NCBI GenBank assembly: GCA_958427355.1
Contig: CAUACA010000008.1
Location: 10,467-74,466 of the forward strand
Direction: 5' to 3'
Length of the DNA stretch: 64,000 nt
DNA from: an uncultured Collinsella sp.
GTDB taxonomy: Bacteria > Actinomycetota > Coriobacteriia > Coriobacteriales > Coriobacteriaceae
Below are positions 1-8,425 of this stretch, piece by piece. Position 1 is the stretch's first letter; every line of letters begins with the position of its first letter. A model generated the notes under the pieces. That model saw nothing but the letters and a program-made list of their open reading frames with translations. It searched no databases and was not told the DNA's origin. Both the position numbers and the translations under genes were made by a program.

Positions 1-398
1 CGGAGTTTGTCCGCGCCGTAGCTCCAGTCGTGGTTGCCTGGCGTGGTCGCGTCGTAGCCGTCGGCGTAGAAGGTGTCCATGAGCTCGGCGATGCTCTTGC
101 CCTCGCTCATGGTGGCGAAGGACTGTCCGTGGAAGGTGTCGCCCGCATCGAGCAAAAGATCGGGGGCGCTGTTTTGGGCGCTATAGAGAACCGCCAGTCC
201 ATCAAAGCCCACAGTGCCGGTGCCCTTGCTTGCGTTGTAGCTGTACTTGTAGCTGCCGTGGATGTCGTTGGTGTGCATGACGGCCACGGAGCCGTCAATA
301 GCGGCGGGCAGGTTCCCCGCGAAAGCGAGGCTTGGGATGCCTGCGAGCGCGCCGGCAAACAACGCGGCGGCTAACGCAAGGCGGGGGAGTCTTTTCAT
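1..398 (-). CDS. 5'-nucleotidase / metallophosphoesterase family protein, N-terminal part
   Basis: Reading the minus strand from the ATG at 398 gives 132 residues with no stop before the window edge, so the C-terminus lies outside. Residues 1-27 form a signal peptide (MKRLPRL, then an Ala/Leu-rich core ending in LAFA). The motifs HTNDIHG, DAGDTFHG and GNHDW follow in the order found in the calcineurin-like metallophosphoesterase domain of UshA/YfkN-type enzymes; their Asp, His and Asn residues bind the two catalytic metals. Such enzymes remove phosphate from extracellular nucleotides. The exact substrate cannot be read from this fragment. The A/T-rich stretch from about 400 to 460 upstream is the likely promoter region. 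Confidence 0.85.
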   Translation of the reverse strand, partial: MKRLPRLALAAALFAGALAGIPSLAFAGNLPAAIDGSVAVMHTNDIHGSYKYSYNASKGTGTVGFDGLAVLYSAQNSAPDLLLDAGDTFHGQSFATMSEGKSIAELMDTFYADGYDATTPGNHDWSYGADKL

Positions 399-462
399 GG
401 CAGTTTCCTTAGTCCTTAGCCAGAATGTCTGGTTGAATATCGGATTATCGACATAATATGCG

Positions 463-502
463 AAAACCGCCGCAAGGGCGTCTGTCCCTTTGCGGCGGTT
501 TT
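463..502 (-). terminator. Hairpin terminator after the ABC transporter operon
   Basis: The 13-base arms AAAACCGCCGCAA (463-475) and TTGCGGCGGTTTT (490-502) pair perfectly. On the minus strand the stem ends in a T run, as expected of an intrinsic terminator for the operon that ends at 557. It may work in both directions. Confidence 0.6.
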
Positions 503-517
503 GACGTTTGCGCAGAT

Positions 518-558
518 AAAACCTACCAAAATAAACCTGTCCCTTTTTGGCAGGTTTT
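518..558 (+). repeat. Short hairpin repeat 'AAAACCTACCAAAA', copy 1 of 3
   Basis: A 41-bp unit with outer arms AAAACCTACCAAAA and TTTTTGGCAGGTTTT enclosing ATAAACCTGTCCC. Matching copies lie at 27156-27197 (opposite orientation) and 29109-29146. It directly follows the ATPase stop codon and folds on either strand, so it may also terminate transcription. Confidence 0.75.
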
Positions 559-1351
559 AGCTCAGCAGCATGCGGTCGTTGGCGAGCTCGCCGCCCGAGA
601 CCTCCTCGAACTTCTGCAGCAGGTCGGCTACGGTGAGCGACTTCTTCTCATCGCCTGCCACGTCGTAGATCACGTGGCCTTCGTGCATCATGATCAGACG
701 GTTGCCCAGACGGATGGCGTCGTTCATGTTGTGCGTGACCATGAGCGTGGTCAGGTGGTTCTCGTCGACGATCTCCTCGGTCAGGTTGAGCACCTTCGAT
801 GCCGTCTTGGGGTCGAGGGCCGCGGTGTGCTCGTCGAGCAGCAGCAGGCGCGGCTTGGTGAGCGTCGCCATCAGCAGGGTGAGTGCCTGGCGCTGGCCGC
901 CCGAGAGCAGACCGACCTTGGCGTTGAGGCGCGTATCCAGACCAAGGTCCAGGCGCTTGAGCAGCTCAACGTACTCGTCTTTCTCGGCCTTGGTAACGCC
1001 CCATGAAAGGCCGCGATGCTGGCCACGGCGCTTGGCGAGGGCCAGGTTCTCGGCGATCTGCATGTCGGCTGCGGTGCCGCGCATGGGGTCCTGGAACACG
1101 CGGCCCAGGTACTTGGCGCGCTGCGACTCGCTCAGACGCGAGATGTCGGTGCCGTCGAGCTCGATGACACCCGAATCGAGCGGATACACGCCGGCGATCA
1201 TGTTGAGCAGCGTGGACTTGCCGGCGCCGTTGCCGCCAATCACGGTTACAAAGTCGCCGTCGTTAAGGGTGAGGTCGACGCCGGTAAGAGCGCGCTTCTC
1301 GGTGACGGTGCCCTTGTTAAAGGTCTTTTTGACGTGCGAGAGCTTAAGCAT
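557..1351 (-). CDS. ABC transporter ATP-binding protein
   Basis: 264-residue ATPase of an importer. It has a Walker A motif (GGNGAGKST), a Q-loop before DPMRG, the signature LSGGQRQ, Walker B LLLLDE followed by HTAALDP, and the switch histidine in MVTHN. The ATG at 1351 is chosen because GGGGAG lies 9 bases upstream; it overlaps the permease gene end by 8 bases, which indicates translational coupling. The set ATPase-permease-lipoprotein corresponds to COG1101/COG4120/COG2984, whose substrates in known cases include amino acids such as tryptophan. The substrate here is not known. Confidence 0.9.
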   Translation of the reverse strand: MLKLSHVKKTFNKGTVTEKRALTGVDLTLNDGDFVTVIGGNGAGKSTLLNMIAGVYPLDSGVIELDGTDISRLSESQRAKYLGRVFQDPMRGTAADMQIAENLALAKRRGQHRGLSWGVTKAEKDEYVELLKRLDLGLDTRLNAKVGLLSGGQRQALTLLMATLTKPRLLLLDEHTAALDPKTASKVLNLTEEIVDENHLTTLMVTHNMNDAIRLGNRLIMMHEGHVIYDVAGDEKKSLTVADLLQKFEEVSGGELANDRMLLS

Positions 1352-2267
1352 CTGCCTCATCTCCCCTCGTGTAGGAGCTGCGGAGCTTGTAACGCTCCCA
1401 AACCACAGGTACGCACAGGGCAACGGCGACGATCACGGCGGAGAGCAGCTTCATGTCGTTGGCGTCCATGCCCAGCTGCAGCACGATGGCGCGGATGAGG
1501 AAGTAGACCACGGAGCCAAAGACGGCGGAGGCCAGGCGGACGGAGAACTGCGTGAGTCCGCCGGGCAGCAGGCGACCGAGCACCTCGCCGATGACGATGG
1601 CGGCAAGACCGATAACGATGGCGCCGGTGCCCATGCCAATGTCGGCATACTTTTGGCTCTGGCAGATAAGCGCGCCAGAGAGGCCGATGAGGGCGTTGGA
1701 GAGCACAAGGGCGATCATCTTGGTGGAGTTGGTGTTGACGCCCAATGCGCGGATCATGTACTCGTTGTTGCCGGTAGCGCGCAGTGCGGAGCCGATCTCG
1801 GTACCAAAGAACCAGTACAGGATGGCAACGATAGCCACGGCCAGCACAATGCCCAGGATGATGGCGACGGTGGACTGCGGCAGACCCGTCATGTTGCTGA
1901 CGGCCGAGAACACGGTGCCCTTGGCGAGGATGGGCGTGTTGGACTTGCCCATGATGCGCAGGTTGATGGACCACAGGCTGATCTGCGTCAGGATTCCGGC
2001 AAGGATTGCGGGGATCTCAAAGACGGTGGTCAGGATGCCCGTGACGGCACCGGCGATGGCACCGGCGCACATGCCGGCTAGAACAGCGAGCAGCGGGTCG
2101 ACGTTATTGTTGACGATGAGTACGGCGCAGACACAGCCGCCGAGGGCAAAGCTGCCGTCGCAGGTCATATCGGGGATGTCGAGCAGGCGGAACGTGATAA
2201 ACACACCAAGCACCATAATGCCCCAGAGGACGCCCTGCGAAACGGCGCCCTGCAATGCAATGAGCAT
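1344..2267 (-). CDS. ABC transporter permease (COG4120 type)
   Basis: 307-residue integral membrane protein made almost entirely of hydrophobic segments. It opens with MLIALQGAVSQGVLW and contains the conserved loop LRATGNNEYMIRALGV, matching the branched-chain-type permeases (BPD_transp_2) that pair with COG2984 lipoproteins. It sits between the lipoprotein gene (205 bases upstream) and the ATPase gene, which it overlaps. It forms the membrane channel of the importer. Confidence 0.9.
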   Translation of the reverse strand: MLIALQGAVSQGVLWGIMVLGVFITFRLLDIPDMTCDGSFALGGCVCAVLIVNNNVDPLLAVLAGMCAGAIAGAVTGILTTVFEIPAILAGILTQISLWSINLRIMGKSNTPILAKGTVFSAVSNMTGLPQSTVAIILGIVLAVAIVAILYWFFGTEIGSALRATGNNEYMIRALGVNTNSTKMIALVLSNALIGLSGALICQSQKYADIGMGTGAIVIGLAAIVIGEVLGRLLPGGLTQFSVRLASAVFGSVVYFLIRAIVLQLGMDANDMKLLSAVIVAVALCVPVVWERYKLRSSYTRGDEADA

Positions 2268-2371
2268 GCTTCATACCTCCTAGGATAGGGTGGACACGTG
2301 AGTCACCATGATAGCGGTAACAATGCATAAAAGAGCTGCGGCCGGATGTTTTGTCTCATCCGAAACAAGCA

Positions 2372-2400
2372 GGGCGAACGCCGGTCTTTGGCGTTCGCCC
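2372..2400 (-). terminator. Intercistronic hairpin between lipoprotein and permease genes
   Basis: Perfect 11-bp arms GGGCGAACGCC and GGCGTTCGCCC with a 7-base loop lie in the 204-base gap. The following minus-strand bases are only weakly T-rich, so this may lower rather than stop transcription. That would give more binding protein than membrane parts, a common pattern in importers. Confidence 0.5.
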
Positions 2401-2471
2401 CTGTGGCTCAGATATTGAATAGCACGGCAACGGCGCGAGCATGGGCCCTAGGCGCATCGCCGCGCATGCCG

Positions 2472-3452
2472 CTACTCGTCCAGAGCGGAGAGGTCGATGC
2501 CCAGCGCCTCAGCCATCTCGTCGTTCTTGACGACGACCAGGTCCTTGCTCGAGAGGTGCTTGATCGGCATATCCTCGGGCTTGGCTTCGCCCTTCAGAAT
2601 CTTGACGGCCATCTCGCCCGCGGCGTAGCCCAGGTCCTCGTAGTTGATGGAAAGGGTGAACAGGCCGCCGGCCTTGCACATGCCCTCCTCGCCGGTCACG
2701 AAGGGGAGCTTGTTCTCCTTGCAGATCTGGCCCACCTGCGAGGCGCCCGCGGCGATCGTGTTGTCGGTGGGGGAGTACAGCGCGTCGACCTTGCCCACGG
2801 CGGACTCGACGACGGACTGGATCTCGTTGGAGCTCGAGACGGTGAAGTCGGTGTACTCCAGGCCCAGCTTGTCGAGCTCCTTCTTGGCGGCCTTGATCTG
2901 GACGTCGGAGTTGGACTCGGCGGTGCAGTAGAGCAGGCCGACCTTTTTAACGTCGGGCAGGACCTTCTGCATCATCTCGAGCTGCTCGGCGACCGGGGTG
3001 AGGTCGGAAGCGCCCGTGACGTTGGTGCCGGGCTTGTCGTTGTCCTGGACCAGGCCGGAGGCGGCGTAGTCGGTGATGGCGCAGCCCACGATGGGGATAT
3101 CGGCCGTGGCGCCGGCGGCAGCCTGCGCGGCGGGCGTGGCGATGGCATAAATCAGGTTGACGTTGTCGCCCACAAACTTGTCGGCAATGGACTTACACGT
3201 GGACTGGTCGTTCTGGGCGTTCTTCTGGTCGATCTTGACCTTAAGGCCGCTCTCCTTGATGGCCTTGACAAAGCCGTCGTTGGCGGCATCGAGTGCGGAA
3301 TGCTCGGTGAGTTGCAGAACGCCGATGGTGTAGTCGGAACCGGCGGCAGCAGAGCCGGAACCAGAGTTGCCGCCGCATCCGGCGAGCGGGGCGAGCGCGA
3401 GCAGGCCGGCGGAGACCAGAAGGCTCCTGCGACTGATGGTGATGTCCTTCAT
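2472..3452 (-). CDS. ABC transporter substrate-binding lipoprotein (COG2984)
   Basis: 326 residues from the ATG at 3452, chosen because GGGGGT lies 7 bases upstream and because the N-terminus MKDITISRRSLLVS then forms a lipoprotein signal ending in the lipobox LAGC. The mature part is a two-lobe periplasmic-binding fold of the type PF04392 (SDYTIGVLQLTEHSALD near the start, later VGLLYCTAES). It captures the ligand outside the cell for the permease and ATPase encoded downstream. Family members bind amino acids or related small molecules; the ligand here is undetermined. Confidence 0.9.
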   Translation of the reverse strand: MKDITISRRSLLVSAGLLALAPLAGCGGNSGSGSAAAGSDYTIGVLQLTEHSALDAANDGFVKAIKESGLKVKIDQKNAQNDQSTCKSIADKFVGDNVNLIYAIATPAAQAAAGATADIPIVGCAITDYAASGLVQDNDKPGTNVTGASDLTPVAEQLEMMQKVLPDVKKVGLLYCTAESNSDVQIKAAKKELDKLGLEYTDFTVSSSNEIQSVVESAVGKVDALYSPTDNTIAAGASQVGQICKENKLPFVTGEEGMCKAGGLFTLSINYEDLGYAAGEMAVKILKGEAKPEDMPIKHLSSKDLVVVKNDEMAEALGIDLSALDE

Positions 3453-3612
3453 ATCATTACCCCCAGTATAAAAATGGCTGGAAACACTGCACTGGGACAA
3501 AGTGCAAGTGGAACTATAGTAGCGCTGATGTCCATTTTTACAACAGCCTGGCGGGTTTTTTAATACAGAATCGGATGGGCGGTACGGGTATTCGAATGGG
3601 CGGCGGAGGGTC

Positions 3613-4410
3613 TTATGCGGCGGAGGAGGCGTCGTCCTCCTCGTCGAGGGCGGCGAAGAGCTTCTTGCCGTCGAGGAGACGTGTGGTGACGTTTCTCATG
3701 CGACCAATCTCTACGGTGCGCAGCGTGTCATCGGCACCTCGGGCGTCATAGACCGTTCCCAGCAAATACGAGATGCCATCGCGCTGCCTGATGGCAAAGG
3801 GGCGGAGTGTCATCCGTGCTACTTCGGTTTCGCCACGTGCCGTGACGCTCGAAATATCAAAACTCACCGTGGTTCCATGGTCGATGGCCTGCTCGACGAG
3901 CTCGCACGTGTCGATGCGCTTGATGGGCGTGCGTGTTGCCTTGGTAGCCTTGCTGCCTGCGCTCGGAACGGGTTCGGGTGTATCGAGGTAGCCGCGAACG
4001 TCGGCACTCGCCATGGCAACTAAGTGCTGCGCCATGCTCTTGCGGATAGCGATAGGCGTGGAGCGGTTGCGCATGACCATACCGTGGAGCCGGATGATCT
4101 CTTCATCGGTGAGCGGGCGGGTAAGAAGTTTGTAGCCCACGCCGCGTTTGTACTCAATTTCGTATCCGGCATGGCGAAGCGCGGAGATGGCGGTGTAGAT
4201 GCTGCGCCGCGCCGCCGAGATGGGCATGCGGGCGGGGTCGTCGGGATGGGAGAGGCGCCGGATCAGCTCATCGGAAAGTATGGCCTTGTCTTCGCCGGTG
4301 TTTTCGCTCAAGAGCTGCAGGATGCGAACGGCGCGATAGGCTGCCATCGAGGCGGCGCCTCTCGTCGTGGTGTCGTAGGTTTCAACAGCGGCTTCGGTCA
4401 TCGTGCCCAC
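3613..4410 (-). CDS. WYL-domain transcriptional regulator
   Basis: 265 residues. The N-terminal half (about 25-100) is a winged helix: AYRAVRILQLLSENTG, then ARRSIYTAISALRHAGYEIEY and a GVGYKLL wing. The C-terminal half carries a WYL-like ligand domain, with LRPFAIRQRDGISYLLGTVY in place of the usual tyrosine-leucine pattern. Such proteins sense small ligands or nucleic acid and control nearby or distant genes. It lies upstream of and in the same direction as the ABC importer, which is a possible target. Confidence 0.8.
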   Translation of the reverse strand: MGTMTEAAVETYDTTTRGAASMAAYRAVRILQLLSENTGEDKAILSDELIRRLSHPDDPARMPISAARRSIYTAISALRHAGYEIEYKRGVGYKLLTRPLTDEEIIRLHGMVMRNRSTPIAIRKSMAQHLVAMASADVRGYLDTPEPVPSAGSKATKATRTPIKRIDTCELVEQAIDHGTTVSFDISSVTARGETEVARMTLRPFAIRQRDGISYLLGTVYDARGADDTLRTVEIGRMRNVTTRLLDGKKLFAALDEEDDASSAA

Positions 4411-4582
4411 GTCCTTTCCGTTTTGGGTGGCGACGGTATGGAGCCTAGGACGCGGGGCTTTCCCAGGGGCGCAGGGCGCTCTGGGCGGTCGGTAGTCGTC
4501 GGCAAACGGCGGGTTGAGTTTTCAACAGCCCTACTCAACTGACCAAAAACTTGCCAAAAGCTTGACGGATGCTGTTGAAAAA

Positions 4583-4614
4583 AAGCGTCTCTCGACCGAT
4601 GTCGAGAGACGCTT
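4583..4614 (-). terminator. Intrinsic terminator of asnS
   Basis: Perfect 14-bp stem AAGCGTCTCTCGAC / GTCGAGAGACGCTT with a 4-base loop. On the minus strand it is followed by TTTTTTCAACA. It sits 47 bases beyond the asnS stop codon. Confidence 0.9.
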
Positions 4615-4660
4615 GTGCGATGAGCGTTGGCGTGTGGCGACGCGAGCTAGCGTCCGACGA

Positions 4661-6064
4661 TTAGAAGTCGGCGTTGCCCACGGTGCGCGGGTGCGGCAGG
4701 ACGTCGCGGATGTTGCCCACGCCGGTCAGATACATGACCAAGCGCTCGAAGCCCAGACCGTAGCCGGCGTGCTTGCAGGAACCGTAGCGGCGCAGGTCAA
4801 GGTAGTACTTGTACTGCTCGGGATTCATGCCCAGGTCCTTGATGCGGGCCTCGAGCAGATCCAGGCGCTCCTCGCGCTGGGAGCCGCCGATAATCTCGCC
4901 GATACCGGGAACCAGGCAGTCGGCGGCGGCGACGGTCTTGGCGTCCTCGTTCATGCGCATGTAGAATGCCTTGATCTCAGCCGGGTAGTCGGTCACGAAG
5001 GTCGGGCGCTTAAAGTGCTCCTCGGTCAGGAAGCGTTCGTGCTCGGTTTGCAGGTCGATGCCCCAGCTCACGGGGTAGTCGAACTTGTGGCCGTCGGCGA
5101 CTGCCTGCTCCAGGATCTCGACGGCCTCGGTGTAGGTAACGCGGGCAAAGTCGGAGTTGGCGACATGGTCCAGGCGCTCGAGCAGACCCTTGTCCATAAA
5201 CTTGTTGAGCATATTGAGCTCGTCGGGGCAGGTGGCCATAACGTCCTTAAGGACGTACTTGAGCATGGCCTCGGCGTTGTCCATGTAGTCGTTAAGGTCG
5301 GCAAAGGCCATCTCGGGCTCGATCATCCAAAACTCGGCGGCGTGGCGCGTGGTGTTGGAGTTCTCGGCACGGAAGGTGGGGCCAAAGGTGTACACGTCAC
5401 CAAAGGCCATGGCAAAGTTCTCGGCATTGAGCTGGCCGGACACGGTGAGGCTTGCATGCTTGCCAAAGAAGTCCTGGCTCCAGTCGACCTCGCCGGACTC
5501 GGTGAGGGGCGGATTTTTGGGGTCGAGCGTGGTCACGCGGAACATCTCGCCGGCGCCCTCGCAGTCACTCGTGGTGATGATGGGGGTGTTGACGTAGACA
5601 AAGCCCTGCTCCTGGAAGAAGCGGTGGATGGCGGCAGCCGCGACAGAGCGGATGCGGAACACGGCGCGGAACAGGTTGGTGCGCGGGCGCAGGTGCTGCT
5701 GGGTGCGCAGGAACTCGACGGTTGCGCGCTTCTTCTGCAGCGGGTAATCCGGGGCGCTCGTGCCCTCGACCTCGATGGAGGTGGCAGAAAGCTCGAAAGG
5801 CTGGGGCGCATCGGGGGTCAGCTTGACGGTGCCGGTGCAAATGAGTGCGGCCGAGACGTTTTGATGGGCGATCTCGTCGTAGTTGTCGAGTGCCTCGCGG
5901 TTCATGACGACCTGCAGGTCGCGGAAGCAGCTGCCGTCGTTGAGCGTAACAAAGCCAAAGTTCTTCATGTCGCGGACGGACTTGACCCAGCCGGCGACGG
6001 TGACGGTCTGGCCGCCGAGCGACTCGGCATCGGCATAGAGCTGCGCGATTTTGGTGCGGTTCAC
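4661..6064 (-). CDS. asnS: Asparaginyl-tRNA synthetase
   Basis: Class IIb aminoacyl-tRNA synthetase that charges tRNA-Asn. Starting at the GTG at 6064 gives 467 residues, the normal family length; GGGAGGA lies just upstream, whereas two further upstream ATGs (6076, 6100) have no ribosome site. The N-terminal OB-fold anticodon-binding domain includes VTVAGWVKSVRDMKNFGF; the catalytic core has FRAVFRIRSVAAAAIHRFF (motif 1 region), FRAENSNTTRHAAEFWMIEPE (motif 2) and the C-terminal GYGLGFERLVMYLTG (motif 3). It is single-copy housekeeping, probably monocistronic. Confidence 0.97.
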   Translation of the reverse strand: MNRTKIAQLYADAESLGGQTVTVAGWVKSVRDMKNFGFVTLNDGSCFRDLQVVMNREALDNYDEIAHQNVSAALICTGTVKLTPDAPQPFELSATSIEVEGTSAPDYPLQKKRATVEFLRTQQHLRPRTNLFRAVFRIRSVAAAAIHRFFQEQGFVYVNTPIITTSDCEGAGEMFRVTTLDPKNPPLTESGEVDWSQDFFGKHASLTVSGQLNAENFAMAFGDVYTFGPTFRAENSNTTRHAAEFWMIEPEMAFADLNDYMDNAEAMLKYVLKDVMATCPDELNMLNKFMDKGLLERLDHVANSDFARVTYTEAVEILEQAVADGHKFDYPVSWGIDLQTEHERFLTEEHFKRPTFVTDYPAEIKAFYMRMNEDAKTVAAADCLVPGIGEIIGGSQREERLDLLEARIKDLGMNPEQYKYYLDLRRYGSCKHAGYGLGFERLVMYLTGVGNIRDVLPHPRTVGNADF

Positions 6065-6176
6065 GTATCCTCCCATAACGGTTGAATGATAGTTATCCAT
6101 ACAGTTCGATATTCTAGCAGCTCGGCTCATTTGAGCTATACAGATAAAGCATTGGCGGGATGGTTTTTCAAACGAA

Positions 6177-6208
6177 AAGCGCCCGCGGCCAAATGGTCGC
6201 GGGCGCTT
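6177..6208 (-). terminator. Intrinsic terminator of the EIIA gene
   Basis: Near-perfect 14-bp stem (AAGCGCCCGCGGCC / GGTCGCGGGCGCTT) with a 4-base loop. On the minus strand it runs into TTTTCGTTTG. Confidence 0.85.
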
Positions 6209-6245
6209 GACGAGGTGCCTTTTGGCTGTGTGGCGTGGGGCCTGG

Positions 6246-6809
6246 CTACTTGGTCTTGGCAACCAGCAGCGGGTCGCCAAGCTTGACGAGCGGGTTGCCG
6301 CCGATAAGCGTTCCAGACTCGCCGACATGGTCGATGCTCTTAAGACGATCGAGCTCGGAGACGATGACGGTCACGATGTCCTCGTGACCAGCGGCCTTAA
6401 TGGCCTCGCGGTCGAAGCTGATGAGCGGCTGGCCTGCCTTGACCTCATCGCCCATCTCGACAAAGCGGGCAAAACCCTTGCCGTTCATTTCCACAGTGCC
6501 CAGGCCAACATGGATGAACACGCGCAGGCCGTCCTCGGTGATCATGCCGATGGAGTGGTTGGTGACAGTGGTGGCACCGATGCGGCCGTTGGCGGGCGCA
6601 TAGATGGTGCCGGTAATGGGCTCGATGCCATAGCCCTGGCCAAGCATGCCCGAGGCGATCGTCTCGTCGGGAACCTCGTCCAGGTTGACGAGCACGCCGT
6701 TGACGGGGGCATAGATGACGCCTTCGCGGGTGGCGAAGCTTGCTGCGGGCGGAACGGACGCCTCGCCGGCCGAGGTGAAGGTGGACTTAAGCGAATCGAG
6801 CAGACCCAT
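6246..6809 (-). CDS. crr: PTS system EIIA component, glucose family
   Basis: 187 residues from the ATG at 6809 (GGAGG 5 bases upstream). The C-terminal 150 residues are the EIIA-Glc fold, with the phosphorylated histidine in VFIHVGLGTVEMNGKGF and the helper histidine in VTNHSIGMITEDG. It passes phosphate from HPr to a EIIB domain and may also report sugar status. It stands alone with no EIIB or EIIC next to it; a lone EIIC gene at 43215 in this window is one conceivable partner. The gene symbol is by family, not by proven function. Confidence 0.9.
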   Translation of the reverse strand: MGLLDSLKSTFTSAGEASVPPAASFATREGVIYAPVNGVLVNLDEVPDETIASGMLGQGYGIEPITGTIYAPANGRIGATTVTNHSIGMITEDGLRVFIHVGLGTVEMNGKGFARFVEMGDEVKAGQPLISFDREAIKAAGHEDIVTVIVSELDRLKSIDHVGESGTLIGGNPLVKLGDPLLVAKTK

Positions 6810-6856
6810 AGTTGCCTCCAACTTAAATAGGCGCATATCGCGCGTTTGGTTTGCCG

Positions 6857-6866
6857 GAAACGTTTC
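6857..6866. promoter_or_regulatory. Palindrome GAAACGTTTC upstream of the EIIA gene
   Basis: A perfect 10-bp palindrome lies 47 bases before the EIIA start codon, next to a TTGACC that could be a -35 element (minus strand). LacI-family operators often have such a central CG dyad. It does not fit the catabolite-response consensus well, so the regulator is unknown. Confidence 0.35.
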
Positions 6867-7053
6867 ACATGTGTTTCGCGGCTTGGTCAACGCCCCCTAT
6901 TCTACGCTGCCCAGCGATACCTCTGAGCTGGGATTATGTGATATATCAGTTGAAGGGAAACTTATTGCCGGAGTGTTTCTGCGCCACGGGTTCAAGTGGA
7001 GTACGCTTGAAGGCGAAAAACAAGGGCGCATAATTTGCGCGAAGGGAGCACAT

Positions 7054-7953
7054 ATGATTGTCGAGAACCATGCACTGTGGGGCGAGGAGCCGACCGAGGA
7101 ATATCCGGCGACGTTTACGTATTTGGGTGCCGAGCCGCTCCCCGACAAGCCCAATGGCCGCCGCCCCGCGGCGATTATCTGCGGCGGAGGTGCGTTTACG
7201 CATATCGCTCCGCACGAGCAGGACCCGGTGGCGTTTGCATTTTTGGACCGCGGCTACCAGGCCTTTGTGCTCAACTATGTGACGAGTGGCACGGGTGACG
7301 TGAGCTTTCCGCACCCCCAGGCAGATCTTGCCAAGATGGTCGCCACGGTGCGCGCCAACGCAGACGAGTGGCATGTCGATCCTAAGCGTGTGTGCGTCGT
7401 GGGATTCTCGGCGGGCGGCATGATCTGTGCTTCGCTGGCAACGCAATGGAAGACTGGTCCCTTCGCGGGCTTGGCAGGGGCGCGTCCGGACGACATTCGT
7501 CCCGATGCCGTGGTGCTGGGCTATCCATTGCTCGACTTTGCCTATGTGCGCGACATACAGACGCGCGATCCGCGCATTGACTTGCGTGTGCCCAAGACGG
7601 GCGGCAAGACGGGGCGCGATTTGCTCAACGACTACCTGTCGATGGTGACGGGTGGCGAGGCAACTGACGAGCATTTGGCCGACATCTGCCCCACCACGCA
7701 TGTTTCGCGTCAGATGCCGCCGACCTTTGTGTGGGGCGTGTCCGACGACAAAACGGCGCCGATCGCGCAGGTCTATCCGTTTGCCCAACGCATGGCAGAG
7801 GAGGGCGTCGCTTGCGAGATGCACGTCTTTGACCAGGGCGGTCACGGCCTTTCGCTCGGCAACGCCAACACCGCGGTCGACAACGAGGACAAGCAGGTGG
7901 CGGTCCGCCCCTGGATCCGCCTAGCCTTCCGCTTCCTGGAGCGCCATCTGTAA
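7054..7953 (+). CDS. Alpha/beta hydrolase, esterase (acetyl-xylan esterase / lipase-like)
   Basis: 299 residues from the ATG at 7054, with GGGAG 5 bases upstream; the open frame extends further upstream but without a ribosome site. It has the oxyanion region ICGGGAFTHIAPHE, the nucleophile elbow GFSAGG (catalytic serine), an aspartate in WGVSDDKTAP and a histidine in DQGGHGLSLG, i.e. a full catalytic triad. No signal peptide, so it acts in the cytoplasm. Similar proteins deacetylate sugars or hydrolyse short esters; the substrate is not evident. A hairpin repeat follows the gene. Confidence 0.85.
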   Translation: MIVENHALWGEEPTEEYPATFTYLGAEPLPDKPNGRRPAAIICGGGAFTHIAPHEQDPVAFAFLDRGYQAFVLNYVTSGTGDVSFPHPQADLAKMVATVRANADEWHVDPKRVCVVGFSAGGMICASLATQWKTGPFAGLAGARPDDIRPDAVVLGYPLLDFAYVRDIQTRDPRIDLRVPKTGGKTGRDLLNDYLSMVTGGEATDEHLADICPTTHVSRQMPPTFVWGVSDDKTAPIAQVYPFAQRMAEEGVACEMHVFDQGGHGLSLGNANTAVDNEDKQVAVRPWIRLAFRFLERHL

Positions 7954-7981
7954 GAGGACGGGCATCCCAGCCCTTCAATAA

Positions 7982-8055
7982 CTTGCGGTGAAATAGTTCC
8001 GATCTGGGGCATCAACCAGCCCATCCAGGAACTATTCCACCGCAACTTCGTTTTT
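7982..8055 (+). repeat. Hairpin repeat 'TTGCGGTGGAATAGTTCC', copy A; probable terminator
   Basis: Arms CTTGCGGTGAAATAGTTCC (7982-8000) and GGAACTATTCCACCGCAA flank a 27-base loop, then CTTCGTTTTT, so it probably terminates the hydrolase gene. A second copy with almost identical arms but an unrelated loop is at 12119-12190. Confidence 0.75.
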
Positions 8056-8066
8056 GATGCCCCGTC

Positions 8067-8269
8067 CGGAAACTGCGCCCCAGTTTTGCCTTTCAAGGTG
8101 GGACGCAGTTTCCCATAGGGCCTCGACTGGGAAAGCGCGTCCCGTTTCGAGCGGGGATTCCGGGATGCATTTTCCGTAAGAGGCCTGTTTGGGAAACCAT
8201 ATCCCGTTTCGAGCCGGAATTCTGGGATGTAGTTTCCCCGAGAGGCCTCATCGGGAAACTATGGCCCTG
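8067..8269 (+). repeat. Three and a fraction tandem 62-bp hairpin units
   Basis: Units start at about 8067, 8129, 8191 and (partial) 8253, a period of 62 bases. Each unit folds on itself: a left arm like GGGAAACCATATCCC, a spacer with GTTTCGAGC, a right arm like GGGATGTAGTTTCC, then AGAGGCCT or GGGCCTC. The units differ in sequence but keep the pairing. They fill the gap between the hydrolase terminator and the feoAB promoter. Confidence 0.8.
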
Positions 8270-8306
8270 AACTCTCCTGCCTGTCCCCATTGCGTCAATT
8301 TGCTGA

Positions 8307-8374
8307 TTGAACATCGTTGTGTGTTCGCGCTATCATGCATGGTTAAATTGGTTAGCCGTGGCAAACGGTTAGCC
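8307..8374 (+). promoter_or_regulatory. feoAB promoter with possible DtxR-type metal-repressor sites
   Basis: TTGAAC (8307-8312) and TATCAT (8331-8336) are 18 bases apart. Just downstream, GGTTAGCC occurs twice as a direct repeat (8350-8357 and 8367-8374). DtxR/IdeR half-sites in actinobacteria resemble TTAGGTTAG, so iron-dependent repression of feoAB is plausible. The direct rather than inverted layout is unusual for that family. Confidence 0.5.
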
Positions 8375-8425
8375 AAGGTGAACATAAATGCAACGCCCTG
8401 TGGGCGCCGGGGGAGGAACACGGAC

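Noticed and set aside
4514..6085. 523-codon plus-strand open frame
   Set aside because: Antisense to asnS; no ribosome site and no recognisable motif.
6853..6870. Catabolite-response element at the EIIA promoter
   Set aside because: The palindrome lacks the spacing of the TGNAANCGNNNNCA consensus; kept only as an unnamed palindrome.
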